Positions 1-7,102 of a DNA stretch of 16,312 bases are shown piece after piece. Each line of letters opens with the position of its first letter. The stretch's first letter is position 1. The stretch is from contig QUTJ01031736.1 of the NCBI GenBank assembly GCA_003573635.1, positions 1-16,312 on the forward strand, written 5' to 3'. The position numbers and the translations under genes are program-made. The notes below the pieces were generated by a model. That model worked only from the letters and a program-made list of their open reading frames with translations. It did no database searches and was not told the origin of the DNA. The stretch comes from Goniomonas avonlea. Taxonomy: Eukaryota > Cryptophyceae > Goniomonadida > Goniomonadaceae.

Positions 1-48
1 CCCCAGGAATGGTATTTTCATCTTGACCCACGATTTCTCTTGCACCCA

Positions 49-263
49 GGGTCAACACCCCCCCGAAACCGCAATCTGATTGTCGACTTTGGTAAGTTAA
101 ACGAAATGACGCGATATTTGGTTTTTAACAAGGGTCAACACCCCATCGAAACCACCATTTTATGAAATATTCCCATGGAATTGAGGATTTTGGGAGAGAC
201 CCCGGCCAAAAAACGCCCAAAAAATCGATCGACCCGAGTGCAGGATTTTGCGAGAGCCTCGGG
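49..263. repeat. Short imperfect direct repeats
   Basis: Two kinds of short direct repeat lie here. The phrase AGGGTCAACACCCC followed by CGAAACC occurs near 49 and again near 131. A second phrase, GGATTTTG followed closely by GAGAG and CC-rich bases, occurs near 184 and near 243. I see no gene in 1-300. The frames open here on both strands have no recognisable family and overlap each other. These look like decayed copies of a local repeat; their origin is not clear. Confidence 0.5.
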
Positions 264-300
264 TTTCCCCTTTCTCGCCCACACATGCGCGACAGCGCGA

Positions 301-398
301 GTAAAGGTTGTTCTATCTCCGACCGGCCGTCTGAGCCTACCATCGCGCGCCTCCGTTACTCTTTAGGAGGCGATCGCCCCAGTCAAACTACCGGGCGC
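301..398 (-). pseudogene. Fragment of alphaproteobacterial/mitochondrial-type LSU (23S) rRNA, domain V
   Basis: Read on the minus strand, this stretch contains the universal large-subunit rRNA words GTTTGACTGGGGCG, CCTCCTAAAGAGTAACGGAG and then GCGCGCGATGGTAGGCTCAGA. The last is close to the alphaproteobacterial/mitochondrial version of the segment leading into the peptidyl-transferase region (domain V), and less like the plastid or eukaryotic nuclear versions as I know them. Homology appears to begin near 395 and fades after about 315; the next 23S segments are not recognisable in 1-300. The fragment is about 80-95 bp, far too short for a working rRNA. The simplest reading is a nuclear copy of mitochondrial DNA (NUMT). 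A bacterial or mitochondrial join in the assembly is the alternative. Confidence 0.72.
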
Positions 399-409
399 AG
401 CACGCCTTA

Positions 410-640
410 ATGATCTTGCCCCATGTCTCCGGAGCAGCGGGCGCAGCGGTCGAGCCACCAGTCGAGCTGGCGGTTGTCGCGGGCAATGCGGTTCATGCCG
501 GTGGTGTCCTGGGCGCGACAATCCGAATGCGGAAGTTGAAATCGGCGAGGTAGGGGCAGCGCATGAAGGCGGAACCGTCGAAGTTCCTGGCACGGCAGCG
601 GTGGTTCGGGTCGTCGGCGATGGGGCGATAACCATGCTCG
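410..640 (-). pseudogene. GC-rich broken reading frame, unknown product
   Basis: On the minus strand a frame reads GYRPIADDPNHRCRARN and continues to about 515 with several Cys and aromatic residues. After a shift of frame, a second one runs SDCRAQDTTGMNRIARDN, then QLDWWLDRCARCSGDMGQDH and a stop near 410. Together they look like one cysteine-containing protein broken by a frameshift, with GC-rich third positions unlike the intron-bearing genes further right. I do not recognise the family. It abuts the rRNA fragment, so it could have come in with the same organellar or bacterial DNA. Chance open frame in GC-rich DNA cannot be excluded. Confidence 0.3.
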
Positions 641-1043
641 TGCCCCGGAGCAAGCACGGGTCTAGCGCGGAGGGGTACTGGAGCTGATGGATCGCGGATC
701 TTCGACGTCGGAGAACGGGTACTAGCGGGCGGAGCGTCGGGCTTCGGTGGCTTCGAGCCTAACCCGAATGGACAACTCCAGCCGCGAGTCCAGCGTGCTG
801 TGGTGATCTCCTACCAGAGAGCATGCTAGGCAAAAATCAAAGGTGGAAGAACACGCCTGGCCCACGAGAATTAGTGAGAAAACTAGTTCTGTATTTTCCA
901 ATTCTGCCCAGTTTATAGGCAAGGGAAGCGCAATTAATTACAAAATGCAACGCAAACGCAAACAAAAATGCATGTGATCCTGGATCTGGATCAATCTGGA
1001 TCAATCTGACCCGTGCTTGAATACTCTCTCTCTCTCTTACCGG
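641..1043. other. No gene seen; short CT microsatellite
   Basis: This stretch has no open frame with protein-like character on either strand. It holds the near-tandem word TGGATCTGGATCAATCTGGA around 981-1005 and a short (CT)n run at about 1023-1037. Confidence 0.5.
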
Positions 1044-1527
1044 TCAAGTTATCTTAATCCCAAGTCCGATAATGCTGTCCAATAACGCTGTCTCCACAGT
1101 GCACGTCGAGGAAGTCCCCCCGACCTGGATGTCGTTCTCGCGTTCCATGATATCAATTAAGCTCGTCGAGGATATTGAGCTGGTCGGGCTGGTAGGCGCC
1201 GCCGATCTTGTCGAGAGCAGCACGGGCGGCGTCAAAATGATATGGAGTACACCTCTTCTGGGTACTCGACACCGTGAACAGAACGGTCGGAGCGGGGCGA
1301 CGGCCCGTCGACCCCTGCGAGGCTCCATCCATGGAGATGGTTGTCAAGCGCGATCGATGCAAATCCTGGTCGTCCTGAGAAGCAGCAGGACGAGGCGGCG
1401 ATGCCGGGCGACAAGAGGCAGCCCGGGAGCGGGTGATGGGAAGACTGTCCGAATGCGCCATCGCGATGAACGCGTAGAGGAAAGCAGCTGCCGTTTTGCC
1501 ACGTGCGAGCCATTTAAGCAATTCCAT
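1044..1527 (-). pseudogene. Possible frameshifted gene relic, unknown product
   Basis: On the minus strand a frame starts at an ATG at 1527 (MELLKWLARGKTAAAFLYAF) and ends near 1153 with AARAALDKIGGAYQPDQLNI and LDELN. The neighbouring frame continues at that point with LIDIMERENDIQVGG and ends near 1044 (ETALLDSIIGLGIKIT). Joined by a one-base shift near 1155, the two read smoothly as an acidic, helical C-terminus, which suggests one former coding region. No splice signals that would join them are visible at the break. The family is not recognised. A long frame on the plus strand (1072-1740) overlaps but runs into the tandem repeat and looks less protein-like. Confidence 0.25.
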
Positions 1528-1596
1528 GGCTTACTCGGTCGGGATTGGGTCAGTCAAGTCGGTGGCCCGACGATCTCAACATCCATGGAAAAAGCC

Positions 1597-1690
1597 CCGA
1601 TATCAAGTTCCGGTGGCCCGGCGGTGGGCCGATATCAAAGTCCGGTGGGCCGATATCAAAGTCCGGTGGGACGATATCAAGCTCCGACGG
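1597..1690. repeat. 21-bp tandem repeat around GATATCAAAGTCCGGTGGG
   Basis: Copies start at about 1597, 1629, 1650 and 1671. The two central copies are identical over 21 bp; the outer ones carry a few substitutions, and 11 bp separate the first from the second. A more worn copy may begin near 1561. The period is a multiple of three, so it keeps several frames open and explains repetitive translations on both strands. I see no evidence that it is translated. Confidence 0.85.
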
Positions 1691-1809
1691 CCTGGCCCTG
1701 CCTGGGCGGGGAAATACGCCTGATAATTCCGGCACTCTGAATAGGGGAACAGGGCTTTACAGTATTAATACCATGGGTTTTTTGGTATGGAGAAACCTAT
1801 ATAGTCTAT

Positions 1810-2113
1810 ATTTCCCTCAACGTTAGTGCAAAAAGGGATCTTGGGAGCCGCAGCAGCCGCTGACTGTCCGTCCGTCCGTCCGTCTTTCGAGTGTAACTTT
1901 TTTGAATTTCGTAATTTTTAACTTGAGGAGTGTATGCTAACGAATGTCGATCTCTAACTTGAACCAGGGTTGGCCATGCCTTCGTGGGGTCGCGTCGGAC
2001 ACAACCCATATGGGTTGGCCATGCCTTCTCCCCATGGGTTGGCCATGCCTTCGACCCAGAGTTGGCCATGCCTTCCCCAGAGGCCTTAAATTGTTTCAAG
2101 TAGCGTTGAGGGA
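1810..2113. mobile_element. Possible small inverted-repeat (MITE-like) element
   Basis: The word TTCCCTCAACGTTA near 1810 is matched in inverted orientation by AGCGTTGAGGGAA near 2101, about 12-13 bp with one mismatch. The roughly 300 bp between them contain a (TCCG)n run at 1865-1884 and a four-copy 17-bp repeat, but no protein gene. That is the general shape of a non-autonomous DNA element. I see no convincing target-site duplication outside the arms and the arms are short, so chance is possible. Confidence 0.3.
1967..2075. repeat. Four-copy 17-bp repeat GGGTTGGCCATGCCTTC
   Basis: Exact copies lie at 1967-1983, 2012-2028 and 2036-2052, and a one-mismatch copy at 2059-2075. Spacers differ in length (28, 7 and 6 bp) and sequence, so this is an interspersed cluster rather than a simple tandem array. 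The core TGGCCA is palindromic. The repeats create the peptide word KAWPTH on the minus strand, which should not be taken as a real protein. Confidence 0.85.
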
Positions 2114-2204
2114 ACAGGATGGCCCGCAGCCCGCTAATTGTATTTACTGTCGGTATCTTATCGTGCCACGATACAGTACCGGTAGACGCGACGCCCCTGG
2201 CCCC

Positions 2205-3191
2205 ATGATGATCATCAGGGCTGCGTTGCTGTTGTTTTTGGCGGGGCAGGTTTCCAGCGAAGTTCGGCGGGCTTGGGTCACACTTGTTTGCAATGACGAC
2301 TTTGTGATGGGTGCGGAAGCTTTGGGACAATCGCTGATTGAGACACGAACAATCGCGGAGCTCGTAGCGCTGCACACGGATGATCTATCTGCTACGAGCC
2401 GGACCCGTCTTGCGCGTGCGGGATGGCGTGCAGTTCAGGTAGTGAGATGAATGAATTGCAGGCTTCTTATGGTTCTCCTCAGGTTCCTTTGATTCCGAAC
2501 CCTTTCGTCAGTCCTGGATCGTTGCCACACATTGCATGCGTGTTTACCAAATTGCATGCGTGGAGGCTTATTGAGTATGCACACGTTGTGTTCCTGGACG
2601 TGGACACCCTGGTCCTGAAACATGTGGACGAGTTGTTTCAACGTCCCGCGTTCAGCGCAGCACCCGATCTCTTCCCGCCTGACAGATTCAATGCCGGTGT
2701 CTTGGTTTTGGAGCCATCTCAAGCGGTGTTCGACGATCTTGTTGGGTTCAAAACGAGCTCAGCCGATTTGACTGACCAGGTTATCTTAAGAGATGTCATG
2801 CCGACCCCGGCTGGTTTCTGACGGCAGCGATCAGGGGTTCCTGAACAACTATGTGGAAGCGCGGATCGGGAAGTGGTGGTACCTTCCAGCAAAACACAGG
2901 CTTCCATTTTCCTACAACGTGCTGACAAAGCTCAAAATGTATAACCTTTGGGCCTGGGATGCCACCTTGGCCACTGCCAAAATCTTGCATTTCAGTGGAT
3001 GGTCGGCGAAGCCTTGGCAAAGCGGAGCTGAATCCGGCGAGCCTTCTGCCGGGGGGGACAAAGCGGTCAGTTTAGCTGAACATGATTTAATCCAACTGTG
3101 TTTTCAGGTATTGGAGAGATGGTGGGCGGTGTATCGACGAACTCCGGAGGCACGAAGCCAGGGTCATCATAATCATCTGCACGAATTGTAA
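2205..3191 (+). CDS. Glycosyltransferase family 8 (glycogenin/PGSIP-like), predicted secretory
   Basis: Four exons are proposed: 2205-2438, 2483-2740, 2793-3065 and 3108-3191 (282 aa). GT8 enzymes transfer sugars from nucleotide-sugar donors using Mn2+. Family signatures seen are VTLVCNDDFVMGAEALGQSL at the N-terminus, the metal-binding DxD in VVFLDVDTLVL (D117/D119), FNAGVLVLEPS (147-157), SDGSDQGFLNNY (173-184), and HFSGWSAKPW followed by WW in the last exon. Residues 1-19 (MMIIRAALLLFLAGQVSSE) look like a signal peptide, so ER/Golgi or secretion is more likely than a cytosolic glycogenin role. Intron 2 (2741-2792) has a weak donor (GTTGGG) but restores the motif spacing in phase. Intron 3 (3066-3107, ending TTTTCAG) is a multiple of three, so reading through it would give 296 aa. 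ATG 2208 is an equally possible start. Donor sugar and acceptor are unknown. Confidence 0.88.
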
Positions 3192-3532
3192 CTGTGGCCG
3201 TGAACCGTGCCCCTTGTACTACCAGTTGCCCATGTCCTCACCAATGTGTCCATTGGAACCACCGCAGTAACCTGGACCTGGTCACAGGGTCAAAACCGAA
3301 ATTGCCAGGATGGGTCAGATTGCCCGGTCGATCTCAAGGACCGACTCGTGTGAATTACCCAGGTGAATTACCCAGGTGAATTGGGTGACCTTCAGGGCGA
3401 ACTTGGGTATATTCAGGGGAGTTCAAGGTGATTCTTCATTCTCAGAAGAGTTCCAGACAAAGGCTCTCAGGGCCTTTCTGCGCGCTACCAACAACCAGGC
3501 AGTCATGCACATACAAGCGAGCCGGACCTTCT
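3192..3532. other. Convergent intergenic spacer with a 13-bp tandem repeat
   Basis: This is the 341-bp gap between the 3' ends of the glycosyltransferase and membrane-protein genes. TGAATTACCCAGG is repeated at 3351-3363 and 3364-3376, with a partial third copy starting at 3377. No further exon of either gene and no independent gene can be supported. It probably contains both 3' untranslated regions. Confidence 0.55.
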
Positions 3533-4553
3533 TCATGCGCATACAGGCGAAAACGCAGTGTCACCATCCTTGTTTTCTGATGCGCGAGATGCGTCCGTGA
3601 TCGTGATGCGGGTCAGCATTACAGTCATCACAACGGTGGTGGCAACTTCACAGAGGAGCAGTTCCCCAATGTTGCACTTGAGCACGACAATGACAGCGTC
3701 GGTTTGCTGCTCAATGTCAGGAAAGAGGAAACCCACACTCGGGACTCGGGTGACTCACCTCGACGGCGAAGAGAAAGTAGGTCGAAAGAATGATCCGAAA
3801 AACTGCCCGCACCGCAAAACTGATCACACAGAGAACAGACACGCCAGTCAGCTGTCTAGCACTTTGGTAAACCTGCTGTCGCAGCAACGAATGCTGGATG
3901 CCTGTCGCAGACTTTCGCAGGCGTCTGGTGACACGTCGGGCCACGATACCAAAGCCCAAAGTTGTGACAATAGATGATATCAGTACAATCCACGCTCCAG
4001 CAGTGTGCCAGGCAGCTCTGTGATCTTGGAGTGCTGCGGGCACCTTGATGTGGTGGGCGTTGGTAAATATACCTGGATACTCCGCAGAGTAGTATGTGAA
4101 ACCAAGCCAGGTAATAAACAAACATGCTCCCAATGTCCCACACATAACACAGTAAAAAATAATAAAGTTTCTGCGTGTTTCCTTTCGGCTCGTCCGGCTG
4201 CTGTACACCCAAACCATCAGCAGCGCAGATTTGGCACAGAAAAACATAAAGTACGGGGAAATGTACAGAGTCACTTGGGCCCAGGTTAACCGCCGGATAG
4301 TCACATCGGAGGGCCAGTCGTCGTCGCAAAACATCACGAAGGTTGTCCAGCCAAACAGGACACGGAGCGCAGTGTACGGGAGCAAGGTGGCAAGAAAGTT
4401 ACTCCGGCGCATGTGTGTCTTCACTTGCCATTCCGACTCCAACAACATCGCAAGACGGCGAATTTTAAGAACAGCGTAAACAATCACAATAAATTGTGCC
4501 ATGAAGACCCCGCTCATCCCCAAATATCCCCAAGCAACAGCGAGGTTCTTCAT
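3533..4553 (-). CDS. Seven-helix membrane protein, THH1/TOM1/TOM3-GPR137-like candidate
   Basis: Two exons are proposed: 4553-3759 and 3709-3533 (323 aa). The 49-bp intron has donor GTGAGT and acceptor TTGAG, preceded by a CTGAC branch-like word. Hydrophobic spans lie near residues 4-30, 53-76, 95-118, 129-153, 186-206, 236-262 and 278-298, so exon 2 supplies the seventh helix. Basic loops (RRLAMLL, SRKETRR, ARRVTRRLRK) fit the cytosolic sides. The pattern of an Arg in helix 2 (LPYTALRVLFGW) and FAVRAVFRI in helix 6 resembles the plant TOM1/TOM3 and animal GPR137 superfamily, which are organelle-membrane proteins. That family call is tentative, and an unrelated 7TM receptor is possible. The open frame runs 5' of 4553, but 4553 is the first ATG. 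It shares a 217-bp spacer with the enoyl-CoA enzyme gene. Confidence 0.8.
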
Positions 4554-4770
4554 TGTGTTTTGGCCGGCCAAGGAATGGCAAGGATTTCAAGAGTTTCAAT
4601 AAAACTGTTACAAAAACATTCGTTTACAAATCTACCCGAGTGAAATGGATAGGTATGATATGAAATTGATTACATTACAATATGGATATTTAATGATTCG
4701 GATAGAGTAACAACACACACGAAGCGGCACCTTTGTTTCGGTCCAAAATTCTCCAAATTTCGGAGCGCCG
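4554..4770. promoter_or_regulatory. Divergent promoter spacer, membrane protein / enoyl-CoA enzyme
   Basis: This 217-bp head-to-head gap lies between start codons at 4553 (minus) and 4771 (plus). Its middle is AT-rich compared with the flanking genes (about 4600-4710), with words such as TGGATATTTAATG. Both 5' untranslated regions and promoters must fit here unless upstream exons exist. No specific factor site can be defended. Confidence 0.5.
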
Positions 4771-6145
4771 ATGTCGTTCGAAACGATCCTCTACCGTGTG
4801 GACAATGGGGTTGCGATCGTGTCGCTCAATCGTCCCGCACAAATGAATGCCTTTAATAAGAAAATGTTTGAAGAGTTGCCAAGGGCCCTTGATCTTGCCA
4901 ATGCTGATGACACTGTGCGCTCCGTGATCATCACAGGTTCTGGCCGGGCCTTCTGCGCTGGAGCAGACCTTTCCATGAATAAAAAGTAAGCTTGTTTGGC
5001 GCCTACAGACACCATTTTTTTTTGGTTGGACTGTTGCTCATCGACTTCTATAGCCCGTTCGACCGTGGCGATAACGCCCGCGCTCCTCGTGCTCCCCGCG
5101 ACGAGGTGTGAGCTTCCTTGCTTCCTTGAAATTAATTCAACTCGTCTGAACAGGGTGGGCGTTTAACCCTTGCAATGTACCGTTTCCCGAAACCGCTCAT
5201 TTGTGCCATCAGTGAGTTACGTTGATTCGGTTCTTTGTGGCTCACACCCGGGCAGACGGGCCATGTGTTGGAATTGGTGCGACATTGACATTGGCTACTG
5301 ATATTCGCATTGCTGCACAAGATGCCAAGGTATTTTGTCTGCGGTGTTTTCGGACTTAGAAGCGACTGTCCAGGTGGGTTTTGTGTTCGTGCGACGAGGA
5401 ATCGTGCCCGAAGGGTGCTCATCCTATTTCCTTCCCCGCCTTGTTGGGCAAGGAAAGGCAGCGGAGTGGGTCATGACTGGGTAGGTATCTCTTACTGTGG
5501 TGGTGGTTTTGACACTGCCGCAGGCGGGTGTTCACGGCCCAAGAGGAGGCAAACAGCGGTTTGTTCAATCACGTTGTCCCCGCTGCTGAAGTGATGCCCA
5601 AAGCGATGGCGATTGCTCGTGGTACGATTCTTGACCCTTCATTGCTCTTGGGCGGACTGGGTGTGTGTCCATGACGTTGGTTCTTGCAGACATTGCGGAC
5701 AACTGCGCTCCAATATCTGTGGCTCTCTCCAAAGCGATGCTCCAATATGATGGCGAATCTCCCGAGTTCGCCCACTTGGTTGAGTCCAAGGGCATTGCGT
5801 TCACGGGTGAGGCACCTATTGTTGGAGCCAAGTGTCTTTGTGTGCAACATGTTAGTGCACTACAACTGTCGTGCCAACAGACCAATGAATCGCCCGCACA
5901 CAGACACTGACATTTTATTGCGCGAATCTTATGAGCGGGCAGTCATGAGTGCAACGTAGTCAACCTGATTTGGTTGTTTCTTCACTAACGTTGTGTTAAT
6001 TGCAGGCAGTCAGCCCGACGCTCTCGAGGGAGTGATGTCCTTCAAAGAAAAGCGCAAGCCACACTTTTCGATGAAACTCTCCCGCGACATGCCCAACTAC
6101 TACCCGTGGTGGGACCGGATGGATGTCAACCACAGTCGCTTGTAG
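4771..6145 (+). CDS. Enoyl-CoA isomerase/hydratase (crotonase fold), predicted peroxisomal
   Basis: Eight exons are proposed: 4771-4985, 5054-5105, 5154-5211, 5256-5329, 5374-5480, 5524-5621, 5690-5806 and 6006-6145. All phases agree, giving 286 aa, the usual size for the family. Crotonase landmarks are AIVSLNRPAQMNAFNKKMFE, the first oxyanion-hole segment GSGRAFCAGADLS (56-68), the second in CVGIGATLTLATD (111-123), and VRRGIVPEGCSSYFLPRL. The two Glu of true hydratases (in GGGCELA and QPEI of mammalian crotonase) align with Thr and Phe here. Glu145 in PEGCSS sits where delta3,delta2-enoyl-CoA isomerases (ECI2/Eci1) carry their catalytic Glu. The protein ends in SRL, a PTS1-type signal, which suggests fatty-acid beta-oxidation in peroxisomes. 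The 199-bp last intron could hold an optional 45-nt exon (5904-5948), but skipping it fits the family better. Substrate is unproven. Confidence 0.93.
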
Positions 6146-7102
6146 TGAATTATTTGACTTCCCTCAGCCAGTTGTCACAGGGCTACACGCTGTCCAACGC
6201 ATCCAAATGAAACATCCCAAAGAATCCCCCAGAAGCCCAGGCACACATCCTGACGTTTATTTGTCACAACGTGTTCCTGCCATAGGTGCTTGTGTCATTT
6301 GTGAGGCATGCTGTGCCAGACACGATGTTGTGTTTTACATGAAAACGAGCGAGGCCGTCAGCAGCAATCGTATTTATCATCGCTTCACAACCATTAGCCA
6401 TCAGGCCATGGCGCGTGAACCGGACACTCCGGAGAGTGCCCGGACTCGAGCTCGAAAGAAGATTCTCCCAAGTGACCTCCCCAGTTGACTGGACCTGAGC
6501 AGATGTGCCAGTGTGCAAGTGCTCAATGAGTATAGGCGTGTGTTGTGCGTGTGTCAGGGAGGAAAAACGACAGAGACAGCGACAGCGAGCTAGAGCGAGA
6601 AAGAGAGGGAGAGAGAGAGAGAGAGAGAGAGAGCTCCACTGGGCCAGCTGCGGCAGACTATTCATGCATCCCCCATTCCATTGCGCACGCACCCAGCCAT
6701 GACTCAGTGACTCAGTGATGCCCGCCTTGCTAACATCCGATTCCGATAAACCCGATTCCCGCCGGATCACACAAGAAGGCCTACCTGATTTTCGTCAGGG
6801 GACACGACCAAACGCAGAGGACAGAACAGAGGCGGGCGAAAGTGTCTTGGCTATTATTATTAAAAATAGAGACCAGTATGGGCGCAGGGTCACACAGCAC
6901 CAGAGAGTTGAGGCGGCCGCGCGGCCGCTCGTGCGCCACGGACGCCGCACGGGTGTCCGAGATGACGATTGGACCGAATCCAAATCGCTGGACAACCTGA
7001 ATGCGATAGCAGCCATAGAGGCGAATCGCCGGGGCAGAGTCTGCGGTGCACATGAGCGAGTCACTGATCTGCAGATTGTGTGGATGAGCGATAATGCTGA
7101 GG
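6146..7102. other. Convergent intergenic region with GA microsatellite; no gene supported
   Basis: This is the 957-bp gap between the enoyl-CoA enzyme stop and the POLD3 stop. It contains a purine-rich run (about 6561-6633) ending in a perfect (GA)n tract at roughly 6608-6633, and a doubled TGACTCA word at 6700-6706 and 6708-6714 (bZIP/AP-1-like by sequence only). Two overlapping open frames (plus 6715-7128; minus 7236-6781) have no recognisable motif, and the minus one overlaps the last POLD3 exon in the wrong frame. I treat both as chance. Confidence 0.5.
6913..6928. repeat. Perfect 16-bp GC palindrome
   Basis: GCGGCCGCGCGGCCGC is self-complementary and is made of two abutting 8-bp palindromes. 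It lies in the spacer 3' of POLD3. No function is implied by its position. Confidence 0.9.

Noticed and set aside
1072-1740. 222-aa plus-strand frame
   Set aside because: It runs through the 21-bp tandem repeat, has no recognisable motif, and overlaps a more protein-like minus-strand frame.
1967-2075. CRISPR-like array from the four 17-bp repeats
   Set aside because: Repeats are too short, spacers vary from 6 to 28 bp, the genome is eukaryotic, and no cas genes are present.
3586-3790. Plus-strand frame reading GGGNFTEEQFPNVALEHDND, looking like a C-terminal exon of the glycosyltransferase
   Set aside because: It lies opposite the last exon and intron of the minus-strand membrane protein, whose splice sites and seventh helix fit well. 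The plus frame has no credible acceptor.
5904-5948. Optional 45-nt exon in the last intron of the enoyl-CoA enzyme
   Set aside because: It has usable splice signals and keeps phase, but adds 15 residues where the family runs straight from the SKGI segment into the PDALEGVMSF segment. Left as a possible splice variant only.
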